64,000 nucleotides of DNA from Acidobacteriota bacterium (GTDB lineage Bacteria > Acidobacteriota > Blastocatellia > RBC074), in the NCBI GenBank assembly GCA_018268995.1, contig JAFDVL010000078.1, forward strand, positions 1 to 64,000, in the 5' to 3' direction. The translations under genes and the position numbers were made by a program. Shown here in pieces: positions 1 to 9,818 of the stretch (the first letter of the stretch is position 1; every line of letters starts with the position of its first letter). The notes under the pieces were generated by a model. It was given only the letters and a program-made list of their open reading frames with translations, did not search any database and was not told where the DNA came from.

Positions 1-131
1 TGGAGTTTCATGGGGTACCATGGCTATAACTAATGTCTATTTCATCCAACATAACTATTGGGAAGGTACAAACTGATTCTCACTGCGGCTTAGCATCACA
101 AGCGCAACTCATTGGTTCGCTTTCTTCGCCG

Positions 132-1103
132 CTAAAGCCGATCCACTTCATCTGAGCTGAGAGGCGTAAAAAGATAATTCAGCCACTCTGGATGACCTTC
201 TACTTTGTCGCGGCGTTTCGGCCCTGCGGGAGTCAAATGATAAAAGCGATAGCCATATCGGCGCAAAATTTCTTCCAACGGTGCCTCTCCGCCACGTCCC
301 GGCAATACTTCAGAAATGATTATTGGATGATCCCGCTGAATCGTTTCGACCATCCCACGTAATACTTGATATTCCGTGCTTTCAGTATCGAGTTTCATCA
401 GGTCAACGCGGTTTAGATGATTGGTTTGAGCAAAACGATCCAGGGTAATTACAGCAACCTTGGTACAAACAAGATTTTCTCCTCCGCCCATAAATTCGCG
501 TGACAAACTGGAACTGGTCGGAGTTTCCGCGTCAATGTGCCAGAAATCTGCTTCTCCTTCGATCTCACCTATAGCGGCAGGTATACACTGAACATTTGCC
601 AGTTGGTTCAACTCCACATTGCGCCGCAATCGTCTATAAACGGAAGGCAATGGCTCAAAGGCATAAACCTTTCCTTTTGGATTTGCATGTGCAGCGAGAA
701 GAGAGAAAAAACCAACGTAAGCGCCGACATCCAACGTTACTTGCGCTTGTGTTGAGAGGCGAAAAAACAGCGGTACCGTTTCCGGCTCATATCCATTCCA
801 TCCGCGCCAATAAACCTGAGTCGAAACCCAATCATCGCCTTGCGACCAAAGTAACACCCTTCTTCCATTCGGCAGCCTCCGCCGCACTGATCCAACCCGG
901 TGCAAATGCTTGATGACAAATTCTGACTGTACGCCCGTGACTTGCTGACAAGCGTGAACAACTGAGGTTGCCAGATAGTTGAATGGTTGTGAGGCCCTGA
1001 CTCTTTTCAGAGCTTTAACAACACTTGATCTGACTGTTGGTTTGACTTCAGGGCAATATGTAGTCATCGGCAAAGAGGTAATTTCGTTTCGCTGATTATT
1101 CAT
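132..1103 (-). CDS. FkbM-family SAM-dependent methyltransferase
   Basis: Predicted O-methyltransferase acting on a sugar of the surface polysaccharide. The SAM-binding glycine motif LDVGAYVGFFSLLA lies near residue 125, followed by the acidic strand VYAFEPLPSVYRRL and later DLMKLDTESTEYQVL, the layout of the FkbM fold. The 323-residue length is normal for the family. Its ATG overlaps the stop codon of the upstream glycosyltransferase in an ATGA arrangement, so the two are probably translationally coupled. It is the last recognisable gene of the long minus-strand cluster. The methylated position cannot be told from sequence. Confidence 0.85.
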   Translation of the reverse strand: MNNQRNEITSLPMTTYCPEVKPTVRSSVVKALKRVRASQPFNYLATSVVHACQQVTGVQSEFVIKHLHRVGSVRRRLPNGRRVLLWSQGDDWVSTQVYWRGWNGYEPETVPLFFRLSTQAQVTLDVGAYVGFFSLLAAHANPKGKVYAFEPLPSVYRRLRRNVELNQLANVQCIPAAIGEIEGEADFWHIDAETPTSSSLSREFMGGGENLVCTKVAVITLDRFAQTNHLNRVDLMKLDTESTEYQVLRGMVETIQRDHPIIISEVLPGRGGEAPLEEILRRYGYRFYHLTPAGPKRRDKVEGHPEWLNYLFTPLSSDEVDRL

Positions 1104-2353
1104 TGCTCAGAGATACGGTGCTGGGTAGCGAATTGCAGAGTATCCGCAATAAGGTTTTGATAAAGTTCGACCTGCCGTTCGCATGCTGGCTCAAGCGAAT
1201 AATATTTTTCTGCGGCGCGGCGACAACGTTGTGGCAATTCGAGATCAGCTAACAATTCCACAAGCTTGTGAAGGGCACGGCGATACGCTTCATCTGTATG
1301 CTCCTCCACCACAATGCCAACTCTTTCCCGCCGGATGATCTCATCAGTATCGCTTACATTCGGAGTCGTAATCACAGGCAGCCCGCATGCCCAATATTCG
1401 CCAATCTTAGTGGGTGAACAACCATGCTCACTCAATCCTTGTGAAAGGAAAAACAAGCCTGCCTGTTGTTGTGCCAAATGAGCAGGAATTTCTGTATGCG
1501 GGACGCAGTCATACGACCATTGGCTTTCTGATAGGCCGCTATCTTCAAGCATCGAAGAGATCAAACTTTTTTCCATTCGGCTCAAGACCTGTAAATGAAT
1601 ATTTCCAATTTCCTGGGCAGCGACTGCCGCAAATCTGCCGATTTTATCGAGCCAATAACGCCTGCCTACGCTGCCAATATAAATCAGTCGCAATCCATTC
1701 TCTTTCAAAGCAGGCACTGAAGCTGTCAGATGGAAATGCTGTAAGTCAACACAGCTTGGAACCACAATTACGGGAGTATTTTTGCGAGCGACTTCGGGAA
1801 TGTTTTCAATGTCTTTTTTGGCGCGCTGTGATAAGGCAATGATGCCATCGGCGCGAGCATACATTTGACGCTCCAAAAACTTGAAGGTGCGATAGATGGC
1901 TGAATCTTTTTTCCATACACCGCCGTCCACTTGCTCATCAGGGAAAAAGCCTTCGTTATGATAGCTCAGCTTGGCTCGCAGGATTGGGGCAAGAAACATT
2001 CCGATCAAGCCCGCCACAAAAGTCCGCACGTGAATGATGTCCGGTCGTAAGCGCATCCCAATCACAAGTGTACGCAGAATGCCTTGCAAAAAATCCAATG
2101 TGACTTTGGGTTGCTGGTGATAACGAAGTGGAATCCATTGCACGTCGAGTTGCTCAAGCGATGTTCGGATTTCCGTGATCAGCGATTGGTTGACTAGATC
2201 AGCAGGTTTCTCGAACGTCACCAGCGTCAAATGCACGCCCATACCCGCAAGTTTCTTGATCGCAGGCAACACCAGCGATTGCCCTAAAGGTTCGGCTGCG
2301 CCCCAGTAAACAATATAGAGGACTTTCAATGGTGCAACTGTGGTTTGGCTCAT
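1100..2353 (-). CDS. Glycosyltransferase family 4 (GT-B fold)
   Basis: Retaining GT-B glycosyltransferase that probably adds a sugar from a nucleotide donor to the growing polysaccharide. The N-terminal Rossmann half starts with the strand KVLYIVYWGAAEPLGQS. The C-terminal donor half carries LRLIYIGSVGRR and the family signature region GCSPTKIGEYWACGLPVITT near residues 320-340, with the EX7E-like acidic positions of GT4. The length of 417 is typical. It starts one base after the end of the preceding GT2 gene and overlaps the FkbM gene downstream. Donor and acceptor are unknown. Confidence 0.85.
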   Translation of the reverse strand: MSQTTVAPLKVLYIVYWGAAEPLGQSLVLPAIKKLAGMGVHLTLVTFEKPADLVNQSLITEIRTSLEQLDVQWIPLRYHQQPKVTLDFLQGILRTLVIGMRLRPDIIHVRTFVAGLIGMFLAPILRAKLSYHNEGFFPDEQVDGGVWKKDSAIYRTFKFLERQMYARADGIIALSQRAKKDIENIPEVARKNTPVIVVPSCVDLQHFHLTASVPALKENGLRLIYIGSVGRRYWLDKIGRFAAVAAQEIGNIHLQVLSRMEKSLISSMLEDSGLSESQWSYDCVPHTEIPAHLAQQQAGLFFLSQGLSEHGCSPTKIGEYWACGLPVITTPNVSDTDEIIRRERVGIVVEEHTDEAYRRALHKLVELLADLELPQRCRRAAEKYYSLEPACERQVELYQNLIADTLQFATQHRISEQ

Positions 2354-2354
2354 T

Positions 2355-3257
2355 TTATGCTGCTTCGCTGAGATTCCTGGTTTTCAAGCGTGCTGCCATT
2401 CGTTGTGGGAACGCCGTGAGATAACGGATTTGATGAACATCCATTGTCACCGCACGTGCCACGCAAAGTACAAAATCACGATAGTGCTGCGCGTGAAAAT
2501 ACGTTCCCGCCAAAACCATGTAGTTTCGGGCCAAGGCAGCCTGTCGCCGAGCGTGCAATGACTCTGGCAATTCGGGCATAGCGAACCCTTTGCTGAGCAC
2601 TTGCACACTATCGTATTCAAGCAATGGAGCATTGCGACTCATATTGTTGCTGTGCTGACGGTATGTAACCAACGGCTCATCCAGATAAAGGAACTCTGTT
2701 CTGGCGGCTAACCGCACCCACATATCCCAATCAGCACATTGACTCAGCGCCGGATCAAAACTACCAACCGAATCGAACAAAGTACGCTCACACAACACAG
2801 TAGAAGGAGTTGCCACAACATTTCCGCGCGTCAGCAAATCTTCCAAAGCCGATCCCTGTCGTTGGCTCCGACGAACCTCAATTGGGTTGAGCGCAAAATC
2901 CACTACCGTGAAGGCAGAATAGCAAACTTGATCATGTGGTTGCTGACGAAGCGCGGCGATCTGTCGCGCCAATTTATGTGGCAGCCAGATATCGTCCGCA
3001 TCCAGAAATGCCACATAGCGCCCTCGGCTTTCGGCAATGCCACGATTGCGCGCGACGGAAACGCCGCCGTTTTGTTGTCGGATGTAACGCACCGGAGCCT
3101 GGTAGCGACGCATGATTTGTTCGGTCTCATCCGTCGAACCGTCATCAATCACCAACACCTCAAAGTCCTGATAGGTCTGAGCGAGGACACTCTCGACAGC
3201 TTCGATCAAGTAACTGGCGGAGTTATACGTGGGAATGACGACCGAGACTTCCGGCAT
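2355..3257 (-). CDS. Glycosyltransferase family 2 (GT-A fold)
   Basis: Inverting GT-A enzyme of the polysaccharide cluster. The N-terminus VSVVIPTYNSASYL is the standard nucleotide-binding strand, VLVIDDGSTDET follows, and the metal-binding DXD-type motif is seen in YVAFLDADDIW near residue 90. A later CADWDMWVRLA segment fits the acceptor and catalytic-base region. At 300 residues it is a complete single-domain, cytoplasmic enzyme. It overlaps the end of the upstream GT4 gene by about 35 bases, so it is likely cotranscribed. Confidence 0.9.
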   Translation of the reverse strand: MPEVSVVIPTYNSASYLIEAVESVLAQTYQDFEVLVIDDGSTDETEQIMRRYQAPVRYIRQQNGGVSVARNRGIAESRGRYVAFLDADDIWLPHKLARQIAALRQQPHDQVCYSAFTVVDFALNPIEVRRSQRQGSALEDLLTRGNVVATPSTVLCERTLFDSVGSFDPALSQCADWDMWVRLAARTEFLYLDEPLVTYRQHSNNMSRNAPLLEYDSVQVLSKGFAMPELPESLHARRQAALARNYMVLAGTYFHAQHYRDFVLCVARAVTMDVHQIRYLTAFPQRMAARLKTRNLSEAA

Positions 3258-4389
3258 TTACTTCTTCCAATCCGTTGCCATTGAGTTGACGATAAATGGC
3301 TTCGTAAGAGCGAACCATATCCTCAAAGCGAAATTTGCTGAGCACCTTGTCGCGTCCAACACCTGACATCTGTTTGCGTCGTGTGAAGTCGTTGAGCAAG
3401 GCCGCGATGGCGTCCGCCAACGCAGGTGCATTGGCAGGCGGAACTAACATGCCATCCAAACCCGCATCCACGATTTCAGGAATGCCGCCGACTTGTGTCG
3501 CCACGACCGGAGTGCCTAAATACAGCGCCTCGGCCAGCACCAAACCAAAGGCTTCAGCCACGCTAGGCAGCACAAACAAATCCGCCGCTGCCATCAAATC
3601 CGGCAGGTCTTTGCGAAAGCCCAGAAACGTCACAACATCATCGCAGCCCAGCGAACGAACTATTTCCTGATAGTTATGCAGAAAAGGGCCAGCTCCGGCA
3701 ACCAACAATTTGATCTTTCCATTGCAGCGTTGCTTCAACTGCGTCATGGCCTGGAACAAATATTCATAGCCTTTTTCCGGGTGCAGCCGGGCGGCAATCA
3801 ACAGTAGCGGCGTTTCATCGTCCACAAATTCCTGACGCACTTTGCTTCGGTCGTAGTCGCTTGACAACCGGACGCGAGCAAAATCAATTCCATTCAGAAC
3901 GACGTGCAACTTTTCCGGTGGAGCCTGTTCTTCAGCCAGCATGTGATCTGCGGTGTGCTGTGAGACAGCAATCACGCCGTGACTGAGCCGTGTGCAAAGC
4001 TGATCCAACTGCACGTGCCAGCGTCTGTTGATGCGAGTGTGATAGTCAGAATAATGCCGCGTCACAATACGCATCTTCGTTCCTGCTAATGCACCAGCCA
4101 ACAACCCGATGACCGAAGGCTCAAACAAATGCGTGTGCAAAATGTCCACGTTTTTACGGCGCAGATAATGCGCCAGTTTGAGCAAGCCCAGCGGATATGC
4201 GGAGCGTTGCTGACAATCACAACTGAAACATTCCACGCCTTGCGACAGCATGTATTCGCGCAGCCAATCCGCCATCGGGTTCAGCGTCGCAAAAATCATG
4301 CGATACCGTTGGCGATCATGCCATTTCGCCAATTGCGGGAAATAACCACTGGTGTCACTGTCTTGGGCAAAGTGTAGGATTTGTTGCAT
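3223..4389 (-). CDS. Glycosyltransferase family 4
   Basis: GT-B glycosyltransferase with an N-terminal acceptor half (DILHTHLFEPSVIGLL) and a C-terminal donor half. The donor half shows LLIAARLHPEKGYEYL, LLVAGAGP and the signature LPSVAEAFGLVLAEALYLG followed by GTPVVATQVGGIPEIV. I chose the ATG at 4389 because it forms a TGATG overlap with the stop codon of the upstream fusion gene. A GTG at 4404 would extend the protein by five residues. The length of about 388 is normal. It probably acts at the cytoplasmic face of the inner membrane; the donor sugar is unknown. Confidence 0.87.
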   Translation of the reverse strand: MQQILHFAQDSDTSGYFPQLAKWHDRQRYRMIFATLNPMADWLREYMLSQGVECFSCDCQQRSAYPLGLLKLAHYLRRKNVDILHTHLFEPSVIGLLAGALAGTKMRIVTRHYSDYHTRINRRWHVQLDQLCTRLSHGVIAVSQHTADHMLAEEQAPPEKLHVVLNGIDFARVRLSSDYDRSKVRQEFVDDETPLLLIAARLHPEKGYEYLFQAMTQLKQRCNGKIKLLVAGAGPFLHNYQEIVRSLGCDDVVTFLGFRKDLPDLMAAADLFVLPSVAEAFGLVLAEALYLGTPVVATQVGGIPEIVDAGLDGMLVPPANAPALADAIAALLNDFTRRKQMSGVGRDKVLSKFRFEDMVRSYEAIYRQLNGNGLEEVNAGSLGRHSHV

Positions 4390-6335
4390 CAACCGTTCAT
4401 CCACTGGCTAAGGTCCCGCCCTAACAATTGACTTAATTTCTTAACATCGGAGGCAAACTCAGTCGTTAACTGACGCGCCAAATTGGGCTCTAGTTCCGGT
4501 CGTTTTTCAACCTTAACATTCAAATCCCAAAGGCGGTCATATAATTTTCTGCGCAATGACAGCGGGGCAGCCACCCTGAATATCAACCGGGCGAATTTGG
4601 GAGGAATGCGCATAAATCGTCCCAACGCCGGCATACGCAATTTTTTCATCTGATTCTTGACAGCAAAATCTATCGGTACGGTTGAAGTGATACCGAGGAA
4701 ATCACAGACCCCTTGGAATACTTTTTTCGTATCAGCCATCAATTCCTCAAAGGTGATGAAATGGACGCGCTCATGTCCGAACACCTCTAAATACCGCTGC
4801 ACCTGCTCAGCATATTTTCCGACTTCGCGGTAAAGATATACTTCCAGCGCCCCCTGAAACGCCTTCGGTCTTAACAATCCCTGCCGACGTGACTCTTCTG
4901 CAGCTAAGGCGGCGGCAAAATCCGCAATGTCTTCATTGCAATCATAAAGACGTTGCCCATGTAAGGAATAAATCATGTCTACCGGATTACGCAGCATGAT
5001 GATTATGCGCGCATCCGGTGAGAACGCCTTGATTTCCTGCGCCGCTTGTTTGGAAAATAGATACCAAGTGGAAGCCTCGCCAATAATTCGCTGGCCTCGT
5101 GCTCCTCGAAACAGGGCCAGATATTCGTGCTCATCACGGATGTATCCCGCATCGTATTGGAGATCACGACCGAAGAAATGCGGTTCTTTCATGGGCGACA
5201 TAAACACATCAGGATGCTGCGCTAGGTAATCACTCATCGAAGTCGTTCCGCATTTGGGGGCACCAACGACAAATAAATTTGGTTTACTTACAGTTTCCAG
5301 TGAAGGCGAAAAACTGTTTCTGTCAGACAACATACGTGGTTTCGCTGTGTGAGGCGTGGTGGGTTTATATTGTGTTTTTTCGTGTAGTTTTAATCCTCTG
5401 CGATAACCCTTTTGTAAATGGATGCCCAAAAGGAGCCGATAAAGCCGTTCCAACGCTATACTTTGCGGCATTGTTTTTTCGAGCCAATCGGTCAATTGAA
5501 AAAGGCTTTTCAGCAATATTGGTTGGGCTAAAAGGGATTTGGAGATTTTGCGTATGCTTAGATTTAGCGGTTCGTAGGCAAGCTGCAACGGCCCATTGAT
5601 GCGTTGCCGTTCAATGTTCTGTGGCCAGTCAGGCCAGGCGTGACAGAAGGGGAGCACATTGGCACTTCCCCACTCCACGCGGCGGCAATAACTTTGAATA
5701 TCCAGCGAATGATCATGATGAACGGTGTCGGCTTCGGGAATAAAAACAATACGTCCACCACATGCCGAATGCCGCAAGGCCAACTCCTGATCTTCCGCAC
5801 TATGTAAGGTCGTATTGAATCCGCCCAAGGCAAAATACAGTTCCTGATTTATGGACATATTCGCTGCGGTGCAAAAATTCGGCATTCCGACTATACCTCG
5901 ATTTTGAGGGACGCTAGATTGTTCCAGTTGCTGACGAAATTTCCCGAAGGGCGTTTGCAAATTCTCTGCTGGCAAGTGAATTGCTCCGACCACCAATGCA
6001 CGGGGATATTCATTCTGGGCGCGCAAATGATCAGCAAGAAAATCTTCGTTGACACCAATGTCATCATCTAGGAATAGTAAGAACTGTCCTTTGGCAACAA
6101 GCGCCCCTGCATTGCGTGCAGTAGATCGCTCAACACCCTCTAAGCGGATGATCCGGCAAGAAGGAGAAGATAAATTCCCTGACAGTTGAACTGGCGGAAC
6201 CGAACCATCATCTATTACAAGGAGTTCATAATCGTTGGCTGGCAGCGTCTGCTTTCGTAGCCTTGCGACAGTAGTCGCTAGTTGGTCTGGGCGATTATGA
6301 GTAGGAATGATTATGCTTAGCTTCAATAGAGTCAT
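4389..6335 (-). CDS. GT2 glycosyltransferase - sulfotransferase fusion protein
   Basis: A two-domain protein of about 648 residues. The first 250-300 residues are a GT2 domain (LSIIIPTHNRPDQLATT, LLVIDDGS, and FLLFLDDDIGV as DXD motif). After a polar linker of roughly 40 residues comes a PAPS-dependent sulfotransferase domain with the 5'-phosphosulfate loop VGAPKCGTTSMSDYL near residue 357 and the 3'-phosphate motif IIMLRNPVDMIYSLHGQR. This suggests one polypeptide both adds and sulfates a sugar. The ATG at 6335, with an upstream GAGGTGG, is preferred over a GTG at 6347. The GT half resembles the neighbouring 6409-7500 protein, including a shared ending of the form G-HLQ-G-R-GLK, so the two are probable paralogues. 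Confidence 0.87.
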   Translation of the reverse strand: MTLLKLSIIIPTHNRPDQLATTVARLRKQTLPANDYELLVIDDGSVPPVQLSGNLSSPSCRIIRLEGVERSTARNAGALVAKGQFLLFLDDDIGVNEDFLADHLRAQNEYPRALVVGAIHLPAENLQTPFGKFRQQLEQSSVPQNRGIVGMPNFCTAANMSINQELYFALGGFNTTLHSAEDQELALRHSACGGRIVFIPEADTVHHDHSLDIQSYCRRVEWGSANVLPFCHAWPDWPQNIERQRINGPLQLAYEPLNLSIRKISKSLLAQPILLKSLFQLTDWLEKTMPQSIALERLYRLLLGIHLQKGYRRGLKLHEKTQYKPTTPHTAKPRMLSDRNSFSPSLETVSKPNLFVVGAPKCGTTSMSDYLAQHPDVFMSPMKEPHFFGRDLQYDAGYIRDEHEYLALFRGARGQRIIGEASTWYLFSKQAAQEIKAFSPDARIIIMLRNPVDMIYSLHGQRLYDCNEDIADFAAALAAEESRRQGLLRPKAFQGALEVYLYREVGKYAEQVQRYLEVFGHERVHFITFEELMADTKKVFQGVCDFLGITSTVPIDFAVKNQMKKLRMPALGRFMRIPPKFARLIFRVAAPLSLRRKLYDRLWDLNVKVEKRPELEPNLARQLTTEFASDVKKLSQLLGRDLSQWMNG

Positions 6336-6408
6336 CCTATCAGCCACCTCGCCAAATCAATATTGGACATCGTCAATTCCAGCCACGAACCTCGCTTATA
6401 TTTCCAAT

Positions 6409-7500
6409 TCAAGCTTCTAAAAGCGATGCCCACTCACCTAAAAATTCATTTCCCATCAAAGGAACGACAGCGCCATATTTTTTTAAACCGTCTCGCCACC
6501 CCTGTTGCAGGTGAGCCCCTATAATCAGGTCATACACCTTAGGCAAAAGTTTGGAATCGGGAATAAGCGTTTCCAGCCAATGAACCAGCTTAAATACTAT
6601 AGGTAAGATCCACGGAAAAATAATAAATCGCTTGATAAGCTTCTTTGCAATACGTGACCATGAGTCCTCCTTAAATCTAACATAACCGTTAATAATGGCT
6701 ATCGGCGGTACATCCTGATACAAATGCGCAAACCGACGAACCAAACGCACAGTATCAGCACATCCACGACGATAGCGTTGGCATAACTGCTCTAAGGAAC
6801 TTCTAGACTCCTCATGGATTGCGCTTGTTTTTCGTGTAAGGAACACACGAACCCCTGCCATATAAAGCCGACGCCCAAAATCTTGATCTTCACAACTAGC
6901 CGCCGAATATCCCAAGTCAAATCCATTTAATTGGACAAATGTATCTCTATGGACGGAAAGAGACGCTGCGGTAACCACCCCATCAATCACCTCATATACC
7001 TTTTCATCAAGCAAAGGCTTTAAATTAATCGGAAGCCCTCCCCCTCCCCACGAAGCAACTTGCTTTTTAAACCAATTATTGAAAGCGGTTGGGACCAAAT
7101 CCAGTTTCCAGTCAAAATGGCTAACAACTGCGCCAGGGCCAAATTCATGTTGTGTTTCCAAATGCCCTCGCAAGAAATCGCGTGGTACGACCATGTCATC
7201 ATCAACAAAAAGAATAAATTCCCCTGAAGACGAATTGGCCCCAAGATTGCGCGCTACCGCAGGTCCACTATTTTCTTGTCGCAAACAACGAACAAATACA
7301 GCCGTTTGAAAGCATTGCGCCTCAATTGCTGGAGCAACAGGAAGCGGAGAGCCATCGTCAACAACAATAACTTCGTAAGAGCTAGGATCAATATTCTGAT
7401 CAAGTAATTGCTTTACTAAATTTATTACCCGATCTGGACGACCATAAGTAGGGATTACCACGCTCAAATTAAGCTTTTTCTCGGACGTTTTATCTTGCAT
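6409..7500 (-). CDS. Glycosyltransferase family 2
   Basis: GT-A enzyme of 363 residues with LSVVIPTYGRPDRVINL, VIVVDDGSPLP and the DXD region FILFVDDDMVVPRDFL. AASCEDQDFGRRLYMAG matches the ED-type catalytic-base region. The C-terminus (IIGAHLQQGWRDGLKKYG) parallels the end of the GT half of the sulfotransferase fusion next to it, pointing to tandem duplication. Its ATG shares a base with the TAA of the upstream gene (TAATG), so translation is coupled. The DNA here is visibly more AT-rich than the rfb genes nearby. Confidence 0.9.
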   Translation of the reverse strand: MQDKTSEKKLNLSVVIPTYGRPDRVINLVKQLLDQNIDPSSYEVIVVDDGSPLPVAPAIEAQCFQTAVFVRCLRQENSGPAVARNLGANSSSGEFILFVDDDMVVPRDFLRGHLETQHEFGPGAVVSHFDWKLDLVPTAFNNWFKKQVASWGGGGLPINLKPLLDEKVYEVIDGVVTAASLSVHRDTFVQLNGFDLGYSAASCEDQDFGRRLYMAGVRVFLTRKTSAIHEESRSSLEQLCQRYRRGCADTVRLVRRFAHLYQDVPPIAIINGYVRFKEDSWSRIAKKLIKRFIIFPWILPIVFKLVHWLETLIPDSKLLPKVYDLIIGAHLQQGWRDGLKKYGAVVPLMGNEFLGEWASLLEA

Positions 7501-8483
7501 TAACGATTTATACTTTCTGGAATCGAGGCTGGTTTTCGCAGCTTACTATAAGCAGAATATAACTGTACTGAACCAAGTGATCCCAATAATAACGCCCAAA
7601 GCGTCGGGCGAACGCTCATGCTCTTATCGGCCCAGATAGCATAGTAAAGATTATGGCGTGTGACAGAATGTCGCCCTGCAAGCAATGCTTGTTCGGCAAA
7701 AAACATGTGTCGCCGAGAAAGTGCGCCAAACGCGGCTTTTCTTAGCTGAGGATAATTCCCACCAGTTTCTGATAGTCTGTTTAGTGATTCATCAAGAATT
7801 TGTTTCTCTTGCTTTCCATTCTTGGCAGAGTTAAGTATCTCGGCTGTACCACTGACGTCATGCACGCGATATGCAGCCATTGGCACGCTACTAAAAAAAC
7901 AGCCGTTATTTTCTGCTAACCTAATTGCCCACTCCCAATCATGCCCCCAAGTTAGGTCCGTACGGAACAATCCTGTTTTGTCAGCACAAGTTTTGCGTAC
8001 CATTAGAGAAGGTGGACAAACAATACATCCTAGCAAAAGAAACTCAACTAATTCGCCGCATTTAAAGAGATGATCTTCATCCCACCTCCGGCTAACAGAA
8101 AGCCCTTCCCCAGCGGCATCAACCATTTGAACTGCCCCAAAAACGAATCCAACTTCAGGATTATTGGCAAGAAGAGAAACCCTATGTGAGATAAATCCCG
8201 GCAGGAAAAAATCATCCGAATGCAACAATGTTATATATTCGCCGCGTGCCGCTTGAAGACAACGATTAAAATTGCCTGACTGGTTGGTCAACTCTTCAAA
8301 GCGAAGATAGCGAATGCGTGAATCATTATAGCGTTGAACTAATTCCGGTGTTTCATCTGTCGATGCATTATCACAAATCACCAACTCATAGTCCTGATAA
8401 CATTGAGCGAGTACACTTTCTATAGTTTCACTAATATAGCGTGCGGTGTTGTAAGTCGGGATACAAATGCTGACTTTGGGCAT
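7500..8483 (-). CDS. Glycosyltransferase family 2
   Basis: GT-A glycosyltransferase of 327 residues. The nucleotide-binding strand VSICIPTYNTARYI, the segment LVICDNASTDETPEL and the metal site YITLLHSDDFFLPGF (an SDD variant of DXD) are visible, with LTWGHDWEWAIRLAE as the probable catalytic-base helix. A weakly hydrophobic C-terminal stretch (PTLWALLLGSLGSVQLY) may touch the membrane. The start is an ATG 12 bases downstream of the FAD-enzyme stop, and the stop overlaps the next GT2 start. The specific linkage cannot be assigned. Confidence 0.88.
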   Translation of the reverse strand: MPKVSICIPTYNTARYISETIESVLAQCYQDYELVICDNASTDETPELVQRYNDSRIRYLRFEELTNQSGNFNRCLQAARGEYITLLHSDDFFLPGFISHRVSLLANNPEVGFVFGAVQMVDAAGEGLSVSRRWDEDHLFKCGELVEFLLLGCIVCPPSLMVRKTCADKTGLFRTDLTWGHDWEWAIRLAENNGCFFSSVPMAAYRVHDVSGTAEILNSAKNGKQEKQILDESLNRLSETGGNYPQLRKAAFGALSRRHMFFAEQALLAGRHSVTRHNLYYAIWADKSMSVRPTLWALLLGSLGSVQLYSAYSKLRKPASIPESINR

Positions 8484-8495
8484 CGTGTAAACCTC

Positions 8496-9818
8496 TTATG
8501 CTTTTCTTATTCGTTCGAAAACCCGATTCGCAACCCGGTGCCCGCTTTCAATTGCCTCAAAGCTCCAATGATAGCCCCACTCCCCAAACCGCCCGCACGG
8601 GTATAGGTCAACGCTTTCCATCCAGGCATGAATAATGGCGAGGCTTGCGGTACGGTTGAAGTCAAAGACAACATAAGCGTACGCAATATCGGTTTGATCC
8701 TGAATCGCAATGCGATCTGAGTGTTGCAAGATGCCAGCATCACACAAACAATCAATCACACGCTCAACCAAGCCTGCCTCATCAAGCGGTTTGCGCCGCG
8801 AGTAGGCGATTTCACACGAGATCGAACTGTGGCCTGCGGGCGCGTTGCCGGGCGCAAAACGGTGCGGAAAGCTAATACGAAAGAACGGCACATCATGGTC
8901 GTAAAAATAGCCCCAGTTCCCAGTTCCCACATCAGCACGTGCAATCCCCAGATTGACGCAGCGCACAGAAGTCCACATTAACTTGTCGGCTGCCGCCCTC
9001 ACTTCAGCGGGCGCATCCACCGTTAGCTTGACCAAGGTCGGTAAGGGTACCGTTGAAATAATGTCTTCGTAATGCTGTATCACCCCATTGGTGAAAGTAA
9101 TACGACGCGCGGCGGCCTCAATTTTGGCGACACCACAACCAGTGTGGAGGTTCTGTACACCTGCTAACAACGGCTCAGCCAAGCGCCCAAAGCCTCCGTT
9201 CGTTGGATAAGAAAATTCTGTAAGGTAATTGAGGGTTTGCGGGTTTGGATCAACCGCACCGCGAACAACCTGTTCCAGGGAAGGCCGCGAAATTCTGCCG
9301 CCCACTTTCGACCCAAGCCATTCTGTGTTTAGCTCTTCTGGTTCCACAGTCCATACTTTGCGGGCATACCGTAGCATGAATTCCTCAGTGAACGTCTTGC
9401 CAAATGACGCGTGACACCATTCAGCATACGTGCGTACAGTCTGTTCAGGCTGTTGTGTAGCGGCGATAAAATCCAGCACGCAACGTGTCGTCTGTTCCGG
9501 CGTCAGGGCATGAGCATTGGCCTGCACTGGGTAACGCCCGTATCGCTGTCCGCCGTAATTGTTCCAAATGTCCGCGTGAAAATGATTCAGGTCTTTGTCA
9601 AGTGGTTCGTACACGAAGCGTTGCGAGTATTCATCTTTGCCAAAGAACACGTGCGCGCCTTCATCAAAGTTGAAGCCGTCAACCTGTTTTGTATGGCAAT
9701 GCCCACCGACATAGGGTTCTTTCTCAAAAACTTCGCATACGATGCCCAGTTCATTGAGGTGATAGGCAGCGCTCAACCCTGCCAAACCTGCCCCCAATAC
9801 GATTACGCTACCTGACAT
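8496..9818 (-). CDS. FAD-dependent amine-oxidase/UGM-like oxidoreductase
   Basis: Flavoprotein of 440 residues with the N-terminal dinucleotide-binding motif VLGAGLAGLSAAYHL at about residues 6-20 and the following EKEPYVGGHCHTKQVDGF. This is the layout of protoporphyrinogen-oxidase-like and UDP-galactopyranose-mutase-like enzymes. The C-terminus GRFGEWGYHWSFEAIESGHRVA is the usual FAD-closing segment. In polysaccharide loci such proteins often rearrange or oxidise nucleotide sugars or lipid-linked intermediates. Adjacency to rfbF, rfbG and an epimerase supports a role in sugar precursor modification, but true mutase activity is not shown. Its start overlaps the epimerase stop by 16 bases. 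Confidence 0.83.
   Translation of the reverse strand: MSGSVIVLGAGLAGLSAAYHLNELGIVCEVFEKEPYVGGHCHTKQVDGFNFDEGAHVFFGKDEYSQRFVYEPLDKDLNHFHADIWNNYGGQRYGRYPVQANAHALTPEQTTRCVLDFIAATQQPEQTVRTYAEWCHASFGKTFTEEFMLRYARKVWTVEPEELNTEWLGSKVGGRISRPSLEQVVRGAVDPNPQTLNYLTEFSYPTNGGFGRLAEPLLAGVQNLHTGCGVAKIEAAARRITFTNGVIQHYEDIISTVPLPTLVKLTVDAPAEVRAAADKLMWTSVRCVNLGIARADVGTGNWGYFYDHDVPFFRISFPHRFAPGNAPAGHSSISCEIAYSRRKPLDEAGLVERVIDCLCDAGILQHSDRIAIQDQTDIAYAYVVFDFNRTASLAIIHAWMESVDLYPCGRFGEWGYHWSFEAIESGHRVANRVFERIRKA

Noticed and set aside
1..131. Possible further gene before the FkbM gene
   Set aside because: Only 131 bases are visible and no frame continues convincingly to the window edge.
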